64,000 nt of DNA from CAWACP01 sp963832965 (lineage in GTDB: Bacteria; Acidobacteriota; Terriglobia; Bryobacterales; Bryobacteraceae): the NCBI GenBank assembly GCA_963832965.1, contig CAWHVW010000005.1:682001-746000 (forward strand), in the 5' to 3' direction. The translations under genes were made by a program, and so were the position numbers. Shown here one piece after another: positions 34,237 through 43,069 of the stretch (within the stretch, counting starts at the first letter, position 1; the number at the start of each line of letters is the position of its first letter). Under the pieces are notes generated by a model. It saw only the letters and a program-made list of their open reading frames with translations, was not told where the DNA came from and did no database searches.

Positions 34237-35634
34237 TCAGAGATTCGGCGTTGGAAACGGCCCGCGGGCTTCTTCGAGGCGGATGGCCAGTTCCAGCAGA
34301 AGCTCCTCGTCGTATGGCCGGCCGACGAGCTGGATGCCAATGGGCAGGCCGTTTTCATCCAGTCCGAACGGAATCACCATTCCCGGCAGGCCCAGCAGGT
34401 TGAGCCAGGTTGCTGGCATCATGGCCTCAAACAGGCCGATCTCCTTCGCCCCCGTGGGATATCGCCGCTCCCGATGTTTCCAGGCGGTGGTCCCGCACAC
34501 CGTGGTCAAAAGAACCGGGAATTGTTCCATCTGACGCAGCAGCGCTGCTCGCATTTTGTCGCGGATGGTGAGGTTTTCCACCACCCTGATCGCCGTGGGC
34601 TCCGGCTCCTGGAGGGCTTTGTTCATGAATTCGGTGCCGGTCCAATGCGCTTCGTTTTCGCGGCCGGCGATCAGGGCCTGAGTCATGCGCGCCGGCAACT
34701 GGCCGAAGAAAAACCACCAGACATTCGGCGCTCGTTCCAGACCCTGGGGCTGGAATGGCTCAACCGGGAAACCGAGATCCTGGGCGACCCGAGCCGCGCG
34801 CCGCACGGTTTCCGCAATAGCGGGCTGAACCGGGACCTCGTAGAACTGCTCCATCATCCCGATTCGCAGACCGCTCAGGTTTGGAGGACGCAGAGGCACC
34901 GGCGCGGAGAACGGATCCTGGGTGTCGTAGCCTGACAGCACCTCAAACAGCAGCTTCACATCGCGGGCATTCCGGGCCATGGGGCCGCCGACGCCCATGA
35001 GTCCGCCTGGGTGGGCAATCTCCGGCACGTGCCCGGCGGCGGAAACGCGCCCTGGTGTCGGTTTCAGGCCGGCGATTCCGGAAAAATGCGCGGGAACACG
35101 AATGGATCCGCCGCCATCGCTGCCAATGCCGCCCGGCGAACAGAAACTGGCGATGGCCGCGGATTCACCGCCGCTGGAGCCTCCGGGCGTGCGCTCGAGA
35201 TCCCACGGGTTGTTGGTCCGGCCGATGATGTAGTTGTCGGTTTCGTAGTTGCCCAGGAACTCGGGACAATTTGTCTTGCCCAGGGGAATGGCGCCCGCGG
35301 CGCGAAGCCGCCGCACTGCCGTGGAGTCCTGCGCGGCCCGCCGATTACGATGGAACAGGCTTCCACAGGTGGTGGGGAGGCCAGCCATGTCGAAACTGTC
35401 CTTGATGGTGACGGGCACGCCGTGCAGCGGCCCGAGCGGTTCGCCCGAGGTCAGCCGGCGCTCAGCTTCTCTCGCTTGTTCGCGCGCCTCGGCGGCGAGT
35501 AAAAGCACGAAGGCATTCAGCGCTGGATTGTGTTTTTCGATTTGCGCGAGGTGCGCTTCGACCAGGTCCACGGGCGACAATTCCCGCGTCCTCACTTTGG
35601 CGGCCATCTCCACTAACGTCAAACGATGCGGCAT
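34237..35634 (-). CDS. amidase (GatA/FAAH-type amidase signature family)
   Basis: 465 residues. The Ser-cisSer-Lys triad is intact: K78 in VTIKDSFD, S153 in GGSSGGES and S177 in GSDGGGSIRV, with the usual 24-residue spacing. The N-terminal LTLVEMAAKVRTRELSPVDL is also typical. Members hydrolyse amides, including nitrile-derived or xenobiotic amides; the specificity is unknown. The gene stands alone, so it is not evidently GatA of a GatCAB complex. A GGAGG and a TGTAAT box both lie within 20 bases of the start. It diverges from moeA. Confidence 0.88.
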   Translation of the reverse strand: MPHRLTLVEMAAKVRTRELSPVDLVEAHLAQIEKHNPALNAFVLLLAAEAREQAREAERRLTSGEPLGPLHGVPVTIKDSFDMAGLPTTCGSLFHRNRRAAQDSTAVRRLRAAGAIPLGKTNCPEFLGNYETDNYIIGRTNNPWDLERTPGGSSGGESAAIASFCSPGGIGSDGGGSIRVPAHFSGIAGLKPTPGRVSAAGHVPEIAHPGGLMGVGGPMARNARDVKLLFEVLSGYDTQDPFSAPVPLRPPNLSGLRIGMMEQFYEVPVQPAIAETVRRAARVAQDLGFPVEPFQPQGLERAPNVWWFFFGQLPARMTQALIAGRENEAHWTGTEFMNKALQEPEPTAIRVVENLTIRDKMRAALLRQMEQFPVLLTTVCGTTAWKHRERRYPTGAKEIGLFEAMMPATWLNLLGLPGMVIPFGLDENGLPIGIQLVGRPYDEELLLELAIRLEEARGPFPTPNL

Positions 35635-35667
35635 CAGCCTCCATTACAACAGTTGATGGCCGTTACA

Positions 35668-36876
35668 ATGTTGACAGTGGCGACCTTCGGCTTTGAGGAA
35701 GCGCGAGCGTGTGTGATTGAGGCCGTCTCCGGCGCGTGCCGGACACTTCGGGTAGAGGAAACCGGGTTGCTGGAGGCCGCCGGGCGAGTTTTGGCCGAGG
35801 ATATCGTGGCCGACCGCGAGTGTCCCGCGGTGGACAGGTCGGTTCGCGACGGCTTTGCCGTGCTCGCGTCGAGCACTCCAGGCCAGTTCGAGGTGATCGG
35901 CGAAGTGCGCGCCGGTGAGGCGTTTGCAGGCGCGGTTCAGCGAGGTCAGGCGGTAGAGATTATGACCGGCGCGCCCATGCCCGCCGGCGCCGACGCCGTA
36001 GTCATGGTGGAACACACGGTGCGGAACGGAACCCGCATGAACACGGATCGCGCGCTGTCCTCCGGCGAGAACTTTAACCCGGCTGGCACGGAGGCGCGAG
36101 CGGGGGATGTGGTGGTCCCGCGCGGCTCGCTGGTGAGCTATGCGGAAATTGCCATGGCCGCTACCGTTGGGCGCGCAAGGTTGCGCGTTTATGCGCGGCC
36201 GCATGTAGCAATTCTCTCTACGGGCGATGAACTAGTGGAGATCTCCGACCACCCAACGCGGTGCCAGGTTCGAAACTCGAATTCGTGGTCGCTGGCCGCA
36301 CAGGTGTTGTCCCGCGGAGCCGTTCCCTATGTTTTGCCGGTTGCCCGCGATAATTACAAAGCGACCCGTGAACTGCTGGAACAGGGATTGGAACGCGACT
36401 TGCTGCTCATATCCGGAGGCGTGTCGGCTGGGAAGTACGATGTTGTGGAGAGCGTGCTGGCGGATCTGGGTGCGCAGTTCTATTTCGATCGCGTGCGTAT
36501 GCAACCTGGGCAACCGGTGGTCTTCGGCCGCGTTGGAGAGAAGGGTTTCTTTGGCCTGCCGGGCAATCCGCTTTCCGGAATGGTGACGTTTGAGACGCTG
36601 GCGCGCGCTGCCCTGGAACTGATCTCCGGGCGGGCCGTCACCACGCTGCCCTTGCTGCGGTCCCGGCTGGGGCGGGAACTGCGCCAGCGCACGGGACTGA
36701 CGCGCTTTATTCCGTCGTGCCTCAGCGCGGACGGAGCAACCGTGGCGCCGACGGGCTGGCAGGGGTCCGGCGATATCCCGGCTGTGGTTCGCGGAGACGC
36801 GTGGATGGTGACCGAGCCCGATCGCGAACAATATGACGCGGGAGAGCTGGTCCGAGTGATGCGGAGGGGCGCCTGA
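35668..36876 (+). CDS. moeA: molybdopterin molybdotransferase MoeA
   Basis: About 402 residues. Characteristic MoeA blocks are EARACVIEAVSG, ECPAVDRSVRDGFAV, IMTGAPMPAGADAVVMVE, STGDELVE, LISGGVSAGKYDVVE and GLPGNPLSGMVTFE. These bind MPT-AMP and molybdate; MoeA inserts Mo into molybdopterin. The ATG at 35668 overlaps a TACAAT box (35664-35669); a GTG at 35677, seven bases after that box, is an alternative leaderless start. The gene heads moeA-moaC-mog, separated from moaC by 90 bp that contain a REP-like element. Confidence 0.92.
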   Translation: MLTVATFGFEEARACVIEAVSGACRTLRVEETGLLEAAGRVLAEDIVADRECPAVDRSVRDGFAVLASSTPGQFEVIGEVRAGEAFAGAVQRGQAVEIMTGAPMPAGADAVVMVEHTVRNGTRMNTDRALSSGENFNPAGTEARAGDVVVPRGSLVSYAEIAMAATVGRARLRVYARPHVAILSTGDELVEISDHPTRCQVRNSNSWSLAAQVLSRGAVPYVLPVARDNYKATRELLEQGLERDLLLISGGVSAGKYDVVESVLADLGAQFYFDRVRMQPGQPVVFGRVGEKGFFGLPGNPLSGMVTFETLARAALELISGRAVTTLPLLRSRLGRELRQRTGLTRFIPSCLSADGATVAPTGWQGSGDIPAVVRGDAWMVTEPDREQYDAGELVRVMRRGA

Positions 36877-36931
36877 GCATGGGCTCTGCTATTGGGGCTT
36901 CACTGGCTGCTGGGGTGCAGCCCGGGCGAAA

Positions 36932-36954
36932 GGCAGGGCACGGCCCTGCCCCAC
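36932..36954 (+). repeat. REP-like 23-nt palindromic element
   Basis: GGCAGGGCACGGCCCTGCC followed by CCAC: an imperfect palindrome that can fold GGCAGGGC against GCCCTGCC. It lies in the intergenic gap between moeA and moaC and recurs almost unchanged at 52713 and 62648, and with two changes at 28672. Confidence 0.75.
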
Positions 36955-36966
36955 GGGGCGCCTGAC

Positions 36967-37437
36967 ATGAGCGAATTGTCCCACTTCGACGGTGCGGGAA
37001 CGCCGCGCATGGTGGATGTCAGCGCCAAGCCGGAGACGAAGCGGATGGCGCGCGCACACGCTTTTGTGGCCATGAGCGCGGAGGTGATGGCGCGGCTGGA
37101 GCAGAACCCCAAGGGCAATCCGCTCGAAATCGCTCGCATTGCCGGGATCGCGGCGGCCAAGAAAACGTCCGACCTGATCCCGCTATGCCATCCGCTGATG
37201 CTAACCCACGTAGATGTGGAGACGTCTCTGGAACCGAATGGCGTGCGCATTGTGACCTCCGCCGCCACCACCGCGCAGACCGGTGTGGAAATGGAAGCGC
37301 TCACCGCCGCTGCCGTGGCGGCGCTCACCATTTATGACATGACCAAGGCGCTGGACAAAGCCATCGAGATCCGCGAAGTTTATCTGCTGATGAAGACGGG
37401 CGGAAAGAGCGGCGACTACCACAGGGCGGAGACATGA
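36967..37437 (+). CDS. moaC: cyclic pyranopterin monophosphate synthase MoaC
   Basis: 156 residues from ATG 36967. Diagnostic segments are LSHFDGAGTPRMVDVSAKPET, AAAKKTSDLIPLCHPL, TGVEMEALTA and the active-site YDMTKALDK (D124, K127). MoaC converts the GTP-derived 3',8-cyclo intermediate made by MoaA into cPMP. No moaA is in the window. Its TGA overlaps the mog start by ATGA, so the two are translationally coupled. Confidence 0.95.
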   Translation: MSELSHFDGAGTPRMVDVSAKPETKRMARAHAFVAMSAEVMARLEQNPKGNPLEIARIAGIAAAKKTSDLIPLCHPLMLTHVDVETSLEPNGVRIVTSAATTAQTGVEMEALTAAAVAALTIYDMTKALDKAIEIREVYLLMKTGGKSGDYHRAET

Positions 37438-37916
37438 TGCGCACGGCGGTGGTCACCATCAGCGATTCTGTTGCACGCGGGGCGAGGGAGGATCGTTCGG
37501 GTCCCGCTTTGCGCCAGCGCGCGGAGCAACTGGGGTGGCAGGTGGCGGAGATCGAAGTGGTGGAAGACGACCGCGATTCGATTGCCCGGCTGCTGGCCGA
37601 CCTCAGCGACCGCCGCAGCGTATCACTGATTCTGACCACGGGCGGCACAGGCGTGGCCCATCGGGATGTGACCCCGGAAGCAACCCGCACGGTGGTGGAC
37701 CGGGAGATTCCCGGCCTGGCCGAGTTGATGCGCGCCGAGGGCCGACGGTTCACCCCGCGCGCCGTTCTCTCGCGGGGCATCGCGGGAACGCGCGGGCGGA
37801 CGCTTATTGTGAACTTGCCCGGCTCGCCGAAAGGCGCCGTGGAATCGCTGGATGCGCTCGCCGAGCTGGCGCCGCACATTATCGATCTTCTGGAAGGCAG
37901 AACGGAGCATAACTAA
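37434..37916 (+). CDS. mog: molybdopterin adenylyltransferase Mog/MoaB
   Basis: 160 residues. Starts with TAVVTISDSVARGAREDRSGP. LILTTGGTGVAHRDVTPEAT carries the conserved GGTG phosphate loop, and VNLPGSPKGAVESLDAL closes the fold. It adenylates molybdopterin before MoeA inserts molybdenum. It overlaps moaC (ATGATG start region) and precedes the VWFA gene by four bases. Mog and MoaB cannot be separated with certainty by eye. Confidence 0.92.
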   Translation: MMRTAVVTISDSVARGAREDRSGPALRQRAEQLGWQVAEIEVVEDDRDSIARLLADLSDRRSVSLILTTGGTGVAHRDVTPEATRTVVDREIPGLAELMRAEGRRFTPRAVLSRGIAGTRGRTLIVNLPGSPKGAVESLDALAELAPHIIDLLEGRTEHN

Positions 37917-37920
37917 ACCA

Positions 37921-39024
37921 ATGCAGACCCTTGCTCGCTTTTCGATGCTTTTGCTGTGCAGTTCTTTTCTGATGTCGCAGGCTCAGGCGCCGCCTCAGGT
38001 GTCCGCTCAGGCGCCGGCGCAGGACGCGTCGGGACTGCCGTCCGATGACGACTTGATCCGCGTCCCGGTCAACGTAGTCATTGCGCCCACCACCGTCACC
38101 GACAAGGTGGGCGATTTCGTCAATGGCTTGCAGCCGGGCGACTTCACACTTTTTGACAACAACCACGCGCAGAAGAGCACGGTCGACGTCAACTACCGCC
38201 CCATCTCCATGGTGGTGGCGGTGCAGGCCAATAACTCAGTGGAGGAAATCCTGCCGAACATCCAGCATATGGGGAGCGTGCTTGATGCGCTGGTTGTCGG
38301 CCAGGCCGGCGAAGTAGCGGTGATCGCCTTTGACCATCGCATCCGCACCATGCTCGACTTCACTCCGGATTCGGGCAAGATTTCCGATGCGTTGAAGAAG
38401 ATTACTTCCGGCAGCTCGAGCAGCCGGCTGATTGACGCCACCACGCAGGGAGTCCGCATGTTGCGCAGCCGTCCCGAGGAACGCCGGCGCATTCTGCTGC
38501 TGATCAGCGAGAAGAGGGACATCGCGAGTTCCGGCCGGTTGAAGGAGGCCCTGAACTACGCGACGATCTCCAACGTCACCATTTACTCGGTGGACATTTC
38601 GCACCTGGTGGCGAGCCTCACCTCCCATCCCATGCCCGGGCGGCCGGATCCGATCCCGCCAGGAGGACAGCACATCCCCGGTGGCGGCACCGAGACCCCC
38701 AACGATATCGACCAGAACTACAATATCGGCAACTGGGTGCCCGCGTTCGAAGAAGTCTTCAATGAGAGCAAGCGACCGTTCGTGAAGAATCCCGTGGATA
38801 CGCTCACGAAGCTGACTGGCGGCACGGAGTTTAAGTTCGTCACGAAAACCGGTCTGGAAAATGCGCTGACGCAGCTTGGCATCGAACTGCACAGCCAGTA
38901 TTTCCTGAGCTATCATCCGGACGATCTCAGCGAGGCCGGTTACCACAACATCCGCGTCGAGGTGGACCGCAGCGGCTTGACCATTCGGACAAGGCCTGGC
39001 TACTGGGTGTCCGGCTTGCAGTAG
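37921..39024 (+). CDS. VWFA-related secreted protein, acidobacterial TIGR03436 type, with degenerate MIDAS
   Basis: 367 residues. Signal peptide, then IRVPVNVVIAPTTVTDKVGDFV and LQPGDFTLFDNN, the N-terminal strand pair of the acidobacterial VWFA-related family. The A domain follows, with GEVAVIAFDHRIRTML, SRLIDATTQGVRML and RRILLLISEKRDIAS. The usual MIDAS D-x-S-x-S after the first strand is replaced by VVAVQANNS, so divalent-metal binding is probably lost. A Pro-rich insertion (MPGRPDPIPPGGQHIPGG) precedes the last helices, and the C-terminus is YFLSYHPDD plus RVEVDRSGLTIRTRPGYW. It probably follows mog on one transcript by proximity only. Confidence 0.88.
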   Translation: MQTLARFSMLLLCSSFLMSQAQAPPQVSAQAPAQDASGLPSDDDLIRVPVNVVIAPTTVTDKVGDFVNGLQPGDFTLFDNNHAQKSTVDVNYRPISMVVAVQANNSVEEILPNIQHMGSVLDALVVGQAGEVAVIAFDHRIRTMLDFTPDSGKISDALKKITSGSSSSRLIDATTQGVRMLRSRPEERRRILLLISEKRDIASSGRLKEALNYATISNVTIYSVDISHLVASLTSHPMPGRPDPIPPGGQHIPGGGTETPNDIDQNYNIGNWVPAFEEVFNESKRPFVKNPVDTLTKLTGGTEFKFVTKTGLENALTQLGIELHSQYFLSYHPDDLSEAGYHNIRVEVDRSGLTIRTRPGYWVSGLQ

Positions 39025-39033
39025 CCGGAAAGG

Positions 39034-39900
39034 CTACCCACGCACGCTGGCGGCGGGGATGCGCCGGACCAGATCCTGCATCTCCGCGCGGCTCTCCTGG
39101 CCAATGGTGAAGCAATCGAGGCAATCCTGCGCCAGGGCGAACTGCAGGCATTCGTCCGGCTTGCCGCGCAACTCTCCGGCGCCGAAGATCTTCATCCCGA
39201 TCACGCCCTTGCCCTGCGCCTTCATCTGGCGCAGCACGCCGCGCACGGTGTTCACGCCGGCGTCCATGGCCACCTCCGCGGGATTCAGGCGGGCCAGATC
39301 CACTTCCACCCAGGGAGAGGCCGCCGCTTGCTTCAGCGCACCCAGCGTGTGGCACGAGACGCCCTTCGTCCGCACGATGCCTTTCTCCTGAGCCTCGGAG
39401 ATCACCTCCATGGCGCCCTTTCTGTTCTCCGGCCATTCGTCGTCGTGCAGATAGTGCAGCAGCAGGATGTCGATATAGTCGGTCCCCATCTCCTTGCGGA
39501 AGCGATCCAGATCGGCGCGCATATCCTTCGCGGTCATGGATTCCGTCTTGGTGAGGATGGTCACCTTTTCGCGCGGAATCCCCGACTTCAGGGCCTGGCG
39601 CAAGGAGGGATGGGAGCCGTAGGTGTCGGCGGAGTCCCAGAACGTGATGCCCTGGTCGTACGCCGCCTTGAACAGATCGGCAATACCGTCGAAGCCGAGC
39701 CGGCGAACCTGATTGGAGCTGCCCTCGAATCCGTTCGTGCCGGTGCCCATGGCCAGACGGCTGACCTCCACCTGGCGAGGCCCGAGCTTGACCCGGTCGC
39801 TGACGTTCTTCCTGGTGGCGCTGGCGAAAAGATGGTAAGGGAACAGGTTGAGCGCGGCTGCGCCCATGGTGGCCGATTGCAGGAATTGGCGGCGGTTCAT
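39034..39900 (-). CDS. Tat-exported aldo/keto reductase
   Basis: 288 residues. The Tat-type signal is NRRQFLQSATMGAAALNLFP. The AKR barrel carries a recognisable tetrad: Asp and Tyr in FWDSADTYGSH, Lys in ILTKTES and His in LLLHYLH. The N-terminal half SRLAMGTGTNGFEG is standard for the family. It is shorter at the C-terminus than canonical AKRs, which often carry an extra helical tail. Many bacterial members reduce sugars or ketones, and Tat export suggests a periplasmic role with a loaded cofactor. A TAAGAT box (39907-39912) ends six bases before the start. Convergent with the VWFA gene. Confidence 0.85.
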   Translation of the reverse strand: MNRRQFLQSATMGAAALNLFPYHLFASATRKNVSDRVKLGPRQVEVSRLAMGTGTNGFEGSSNQVRRLGFDGIADLFKAAYDQGITFWDSADTYGSHPSLRQALKSGIPREKVTILTKTESMTAKDMRADLDRFRKEMGTDYIDILLLHYLHDDEWPENRKGAMEVISEAQEKGIVRTKGVSCHTLGALKQAAASPWVEVDLARLNPAEVAMDAGVNTVRGVLRQMKAQGKGVIGMKIFGAGELRGKPDECLQFALAQDCLDCFTIGQESRAEMQDLVRRIPAASVRG

Positions 39901-39966
39901 ATGTCCATCTTAGACGGGCCTGTTACGTAAACGTGCTTCTATCCGAAGAACATCCTATTCTCGATG

Positions 39967-39972
39967 TACAAT
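39967..39972 (+). promoter_or_regulatory. predicted -10 box of the rhodanese gene (leaderless)
   Basis: TACAAT lies six bases before the ATG at 39979, so transcription would start at or next to the start codon. No ribosome-binding site is visible. It is the clearest of a set of similar boxes in the window. Confidence 0.5.
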
Positions 39973-39978
39973 GTGGGC

Positions 39979-40821
39979 ATGTCGGATTATGCTCACCCTG
40001 AAGTGCTGGTGACTACCCAGTGGGTAGCCGAACACGCAGCAGACCCCAACGTGCGCGTCGTGGAAGTAGACGTCGACACGAAGGCTTACAACGAAGGGCA
40101 CGTGCCCGGCGCAATCGCGTGGGCGTGGACCACCCAGCTCAGCGATCAGCTCACCCGCGACATTTTGTCGAAAGAGCAGTTCGAAAGCCTGGCCAACGCG
40201 GCAGGCCTATCGAAGGGCACTACGCTGGTGCTCTACGGCGACAACAATAACTGGTTCGCCGCCTGGGCGTTCTGGCAGGCGAAGATTTATGGCCACCAGG
40301 ATGTCCGGCTGATGAACGGCGGCCGGAAGAAGTGGCTCGCCGAGGGCCGTGAGGTTACGACCGATGTGCCCGCGAACAAGGCCACGACGGGCTATCAGGC
40401 GGCCGCGCCGGATCTCTCTTTGCGGGCGTTTCTGCCGCAGGTGCAGGATGCGGAACGCAGCCGATCCGCCGCCATGGTGGATGTGCGCAGCCCGCAGGAG
40501 TTCACCGGGGAAATTCTGGCGCCTCCGGGGCTGCCGGAGACCTGCCAGCGCGGCGGACACATTCCCGGGGCGCGCAGCATTCCCTGGGGGAAGGCGGCTA
40601 ACGACGACGGCACTTTCAAATCGGTTGAGGAACTGCAGAAGCTCTATAGCGGCGAGGGCGTGGACGGTTCGAAGCCGGTGATCGCTTATTGCCGCATTGG
40701 CGAGCGCTCCAGCCACACCTGGTTTGTCCTGAAGTATTTGCTGGGTTACGGCAACGTGCGCAACTACGATGGGTCGTGGACGGAGTGGGGCAACCTGGTG
40801 GGTGCTCCGGTGGAACGGTAA
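39979..40821 (+). CDS. tandem-rhodanese sulfurtransferase (CysA-like)
   Basis: 280 residues with two rhodanese domains. The N-terminal domain is inactive (LVLYGDNNNWFAAWAFW, with Asp in place of the catalytic Cys). The C-terminal domain has the active-site loop IAYCRIGERSSHTWFVL. The interdomain segment contains AAMVDVRSPQEFTGE and GGHIPGARSIPWG. The CRIGERS loop matches the thiosulfate sulfurtransferases of the mycobacterial CysA/SseA kind. Donor is thiosulfate or 3-mercaptopyruvate. It overlaps a small gene at its stop (TAATG). Confidence 0.92.
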   Translation: MSDYAHPEVLVTTQWVAEHAADPNVRVVEVDVDTKAYNEGHVPGAIAWAWTTQLSDQLTRDILSKEQFESLANAAGLSKGTTLVLYGDNNNWFAAWAFWQAKIYGHQDVRLMNGGRKKWLAEGREVTTDVPANKATTGYQAAAPDLSLRAFLPQVQDAERSRSAAMVDVRSPQEFTGEILAPPGLPETCQRGGHIPGARSIPWGKAANDDGTFKSVEELQKLYSGEGVDGSKPVIAYCRIGERSSHTWFVLKYLLGYGNVRNYDGSWTEWGNLVGAPVER

Positions 40822-41042
40822 TGAAAGCGGAAGATTACTCCGAGCGCCAGCTCGAACTGGAGGGCTGGCCGGTGAACATCACCTCCTGGCGGCTGGGCGA
40901 GACGTGGCACGCCAAGGCGGACAATGTGTCGCCCGGCGCGGCGCTGGCGCGAATCACGGCGGCGACGAAGGAAGAGGCCGAGGAGAAGGTTATCGCCCGC
41001 GCGGGGGAACTGCTCGGGCGCACGCGCCGACACCCGGTTTGA
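40821..41042 (+). CDS. small conserved hypothetical protein (73 residues)
   Basis: The ATG shares its A with the rhodanese stop (TAATG), so it is coupled to that gene. Composition is soluble and amphipathic: LELEGWPVNITSWRLGETWH, then NVSPGAALARITAATKEEAE and a final helix rich in Glu/Arg. No family is recognised, but coupling suggests an accessory or partner of the sulfurtransferase. Confidence 0.65.
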   Translation: MKAEDYSERQLELEGWPVNITSWRLGETWHAKADNVSPGAALARITAATKEEAEEKVIARAGELLGRTRRHPV

Positions 41043-41140
41043 TGTGCGGGTGAAAACGCGTCGCCACACGCGTAGCGTAACTTTGATCGAAGTGAGACGC
41101 CGCCCGGTTAGTTCTTAAGACCAGCGGCATTTTGGAGGTC

Positions 41141-41653
41141 TCAGTGCCCCGCCGGTGCTTCCGGCAGAACCTCTTCACCCGGTTTCAGCGGATACTTCGC
41201 GCCTTCCGGAATCGGCGCCAGCATATCCTCTTTCCGCATGACCAGCGTGGAGGTGTTGTAGCTGGCCAGCTCGAAACCGTGCCCGTGCGTGATGGCGTCG
41301 GTGGGACAAGCTTCGACGCAATAGCCGCAGAAGATGCAGCGGTTGTAGTCGATGTTGTACACCTTCGCGTAGCGCTCACCGCCGCTGATCCGCGCGGTCT
41401 CGGTGTTCTCGGCCGCTTCAATATAGATGCAGTCGGCCGGGCACGCGGCCGCGCAGAGGTAACAGGCCACGCATTTCTCGAGGCCGTTTTCGTCGCGTTG
41501 CAGCACGTGTTTCCCGCGAAAGCGCTCCTGCATGACGGGCGGAGCGTCGGGGTACGCATCGGTAATGGTGGAGTTGAGCATCTCGCGGAAGGTAATGCTC
41601 ATGCCTTTCGCGATGGCGGCCGCGGAACTGAAGACTTCGTTGATGGACGGCAT
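41141..41653 (-). CDS. nuoI: NADH-quinone oxidoreductase subunit I
   Basis: 170 residues. Two ferredoxin-like clusters are intact: CVACYLCAAACP and CIFCGYCVEACP, each with C-x2-C-x2-C-x3-C-P. They carry clusters N6a and N6b of complex I. The N-terminal EVFSSAAAIAKGMSITFREML is the membrane-proximal helix of NuoI. No other nuo gene lies within the window, so this copy is isolated. An isolated nuoI next to an amidase suggests rearrangement or that complex I genes are scattered in this genome. Confidence 0.9.
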   Translation of the reverse strand: MPSINEVFSSAAAIAKGMSITFREMLNSTITDAYPDAPPVMQERFRGKHVLQRDENGLEKCVACYLCAAACPADCIYIEAAENTETARISGGERYAKVYNIDYNRCIFCGYCVEACPTDAITHGHGFELASYNTSTLVMRKEDMLAPIPEGAKYPLKPGEEVLPEAPAGH

Positions 41654-41674
41654 GCTCTGCCTTTCAGGGTAACA

Positions 41675-43066
41675 TCACGCCAGCGGCGGACGGCGCCGAT
41701 GCCAGTCCGTATGGTGCTGGAACAGCCGCGTGGCTTCGATGACTTTGAGATCGTCGTACACGCGGCCCACGAATTGCACGCCTACGGGCAACCCGTCCAC
41801 GAAACCGCAGGGAACGCTGATGGCTGGCAGCCCGCAGAAATTACCAATGCCGCCGAGCGGATCGGCGTAGGTGAGGCCGGTTTCCAGATTGGTGCTAAGC
41901 GGCGTCGCGGTCACCGGCTGCGAGGCGGCCGCGAGCACATCGAACTTCTCGAACAGCGTGTCGATGCGCCTTTGCAGGATTGCGCGAACGCGCTGCGCCC
42001 GCAGGTAATCCGATGCCGGGATCTGCTGGTTGACATAGCCGCCAATGCGCCCCAGCGGGTCGGCCAGTTGCGCCACGCGGCCGGAATCGATGAGCTCGCC
42101 GAACGCCGACGCGCCCTCCACCGAAACCACCACACCCGCGGCGACTTCCCAGGGGCCTTCGGGCAATTCGGCGGGAGACATCCGCGCGCCTGCTTCGAGG
42201 AGCACTCGCCGGGCCTCATTGGCCGCGGCTTCGATGGGCGCCGGCGGATTCTTCCACGCGTTGGTGAGCCATCCGACGCGCAAAGGCGCCGACTCCGCTG
42301 TATTGTAGGTGAACGCGCCATCGGGCAGGGAAGCGGCGTCGGCCGGGTCGTGCCCGGCAATGGCCGCGAGCACAATGCCGCAATCATCGGCGCTACGCGC
42401 AAGAGCCCCAATCTTATCCATGGAGAACGCCAGGGCCATGGCGCCGTGCCGGCTCACGCGGCCGTAGGTGGGGCGCAACCCTGAAGCCCCGCAGAAAGCC
42501 GAAGGGCAAATAATCGATCCCCACGTTTCGGTGCCGATGGCAAAGCTTGCCAGCGCGGCCGCGGCGATCGCACCCGAGCCGCTGGACGAACCGCAGGTCC
42601 AGCAGTCCGTGTTCCAGGGATTGTGCGTTGCGCCGGTAATCGAGGCCGACGCGAAGCGGTAATTCATGCCTCCGGCAAGCTCGATCATGGCGGCCTTCCC
42701 GATGAGGATCGCGCCGGCCTCGCGCAGCTTCCGGATCACCGTGGCGTCGTAATCGAATTTCTGATCGGCCAGCGGACGCGCGCCCCACGTGGTGGGATAT
42801 CCCCGCACGGCAAGCAGATCCTTGGCGGCGTATGGGATGCCGTGCAGCATGCCACGATACTTGCCGGCGGCGATCTCGCCTTCCGCCTGCTTCGCTTCCG
42901 CTCGCGCCAGCTCGGGGGTCAGGGTGACGTAGGCGTTGAGCTTCGCGCCGATGATCCGGCTGCGCTCCAGATAGGCTTCGGTGAGTTCCACCGGCGAAAA
43001 AGCGCGCGTGCGGAGGCGCTCCGCCAGCTCTCGCACCGGCAGATAGAGAACGTCTTCGCCGATCAT
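41675..43066 (-). CDS. amidase (amidase signature family), second copy
   Basis: 463 residues. The triad is K82 in YAAKDLL, S160 in CGSSSGSG (a shifted Ser-rich variant of GGSSGG) and S184 in GTETWGSIICPS. The hydrophobic pocket differs from the copy at 34237. It directly follows the small Tat-type gene (three-base gap), which follows the CADD-like gene (two-base gap), so the three form one operon. Its substrate is unknown. An amide-hydrolysis step in the same transcript as a pABA-type enzyme would fit release of an amine-containing precursor, but this is inference. Confidence 0.87.
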   Translation of the reverse strand: MIGEDVLYLPVRELAERLRTRAFSPVELTEAYLERSRIIGAKLNAYVTLTPELARAEAKQAEGEIAAGKYRGMLHGIPYAAKDLLAVRGYPTTWGARPLADQKFDYDATVIRKLREAGAILIGKAAMIELAGGMNYRFASASITGATHNPWNTDCWTCGSSSGSGAIAAAALASFAIGTETWGSIICPSAFCGASGLRPTYGRVSRHGAMALAFSMDKIGALARSADDCGIVLAAIAGHDPADAASLPDGAFTYNTAESAPLRVGWLTNAWKNPPAPIEAAANEARRVLLEAGARMSPAELPEGPWEVAAGVVVSVEGASAFGELIDSGRVAQLADPLGRIGGYVNQQIPASDYLRAQRVRAILQRRIDTLFEKFDVLAAASQPVTATPLSTNLETGLTYADPLGGIGNFCGLPAISVPCGFVDGLPVGVQFVGRVYDDLKVIEATRLFQHHTDWHRRRPPLA

Positions 43067-43069
43067 TGC

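Noticed and set aside
36877..36966. Molybdenum-cofactor riboswitch before moaC
   Set aside because: The gap holds only the REP-like palindrome and is too short for the known structure.
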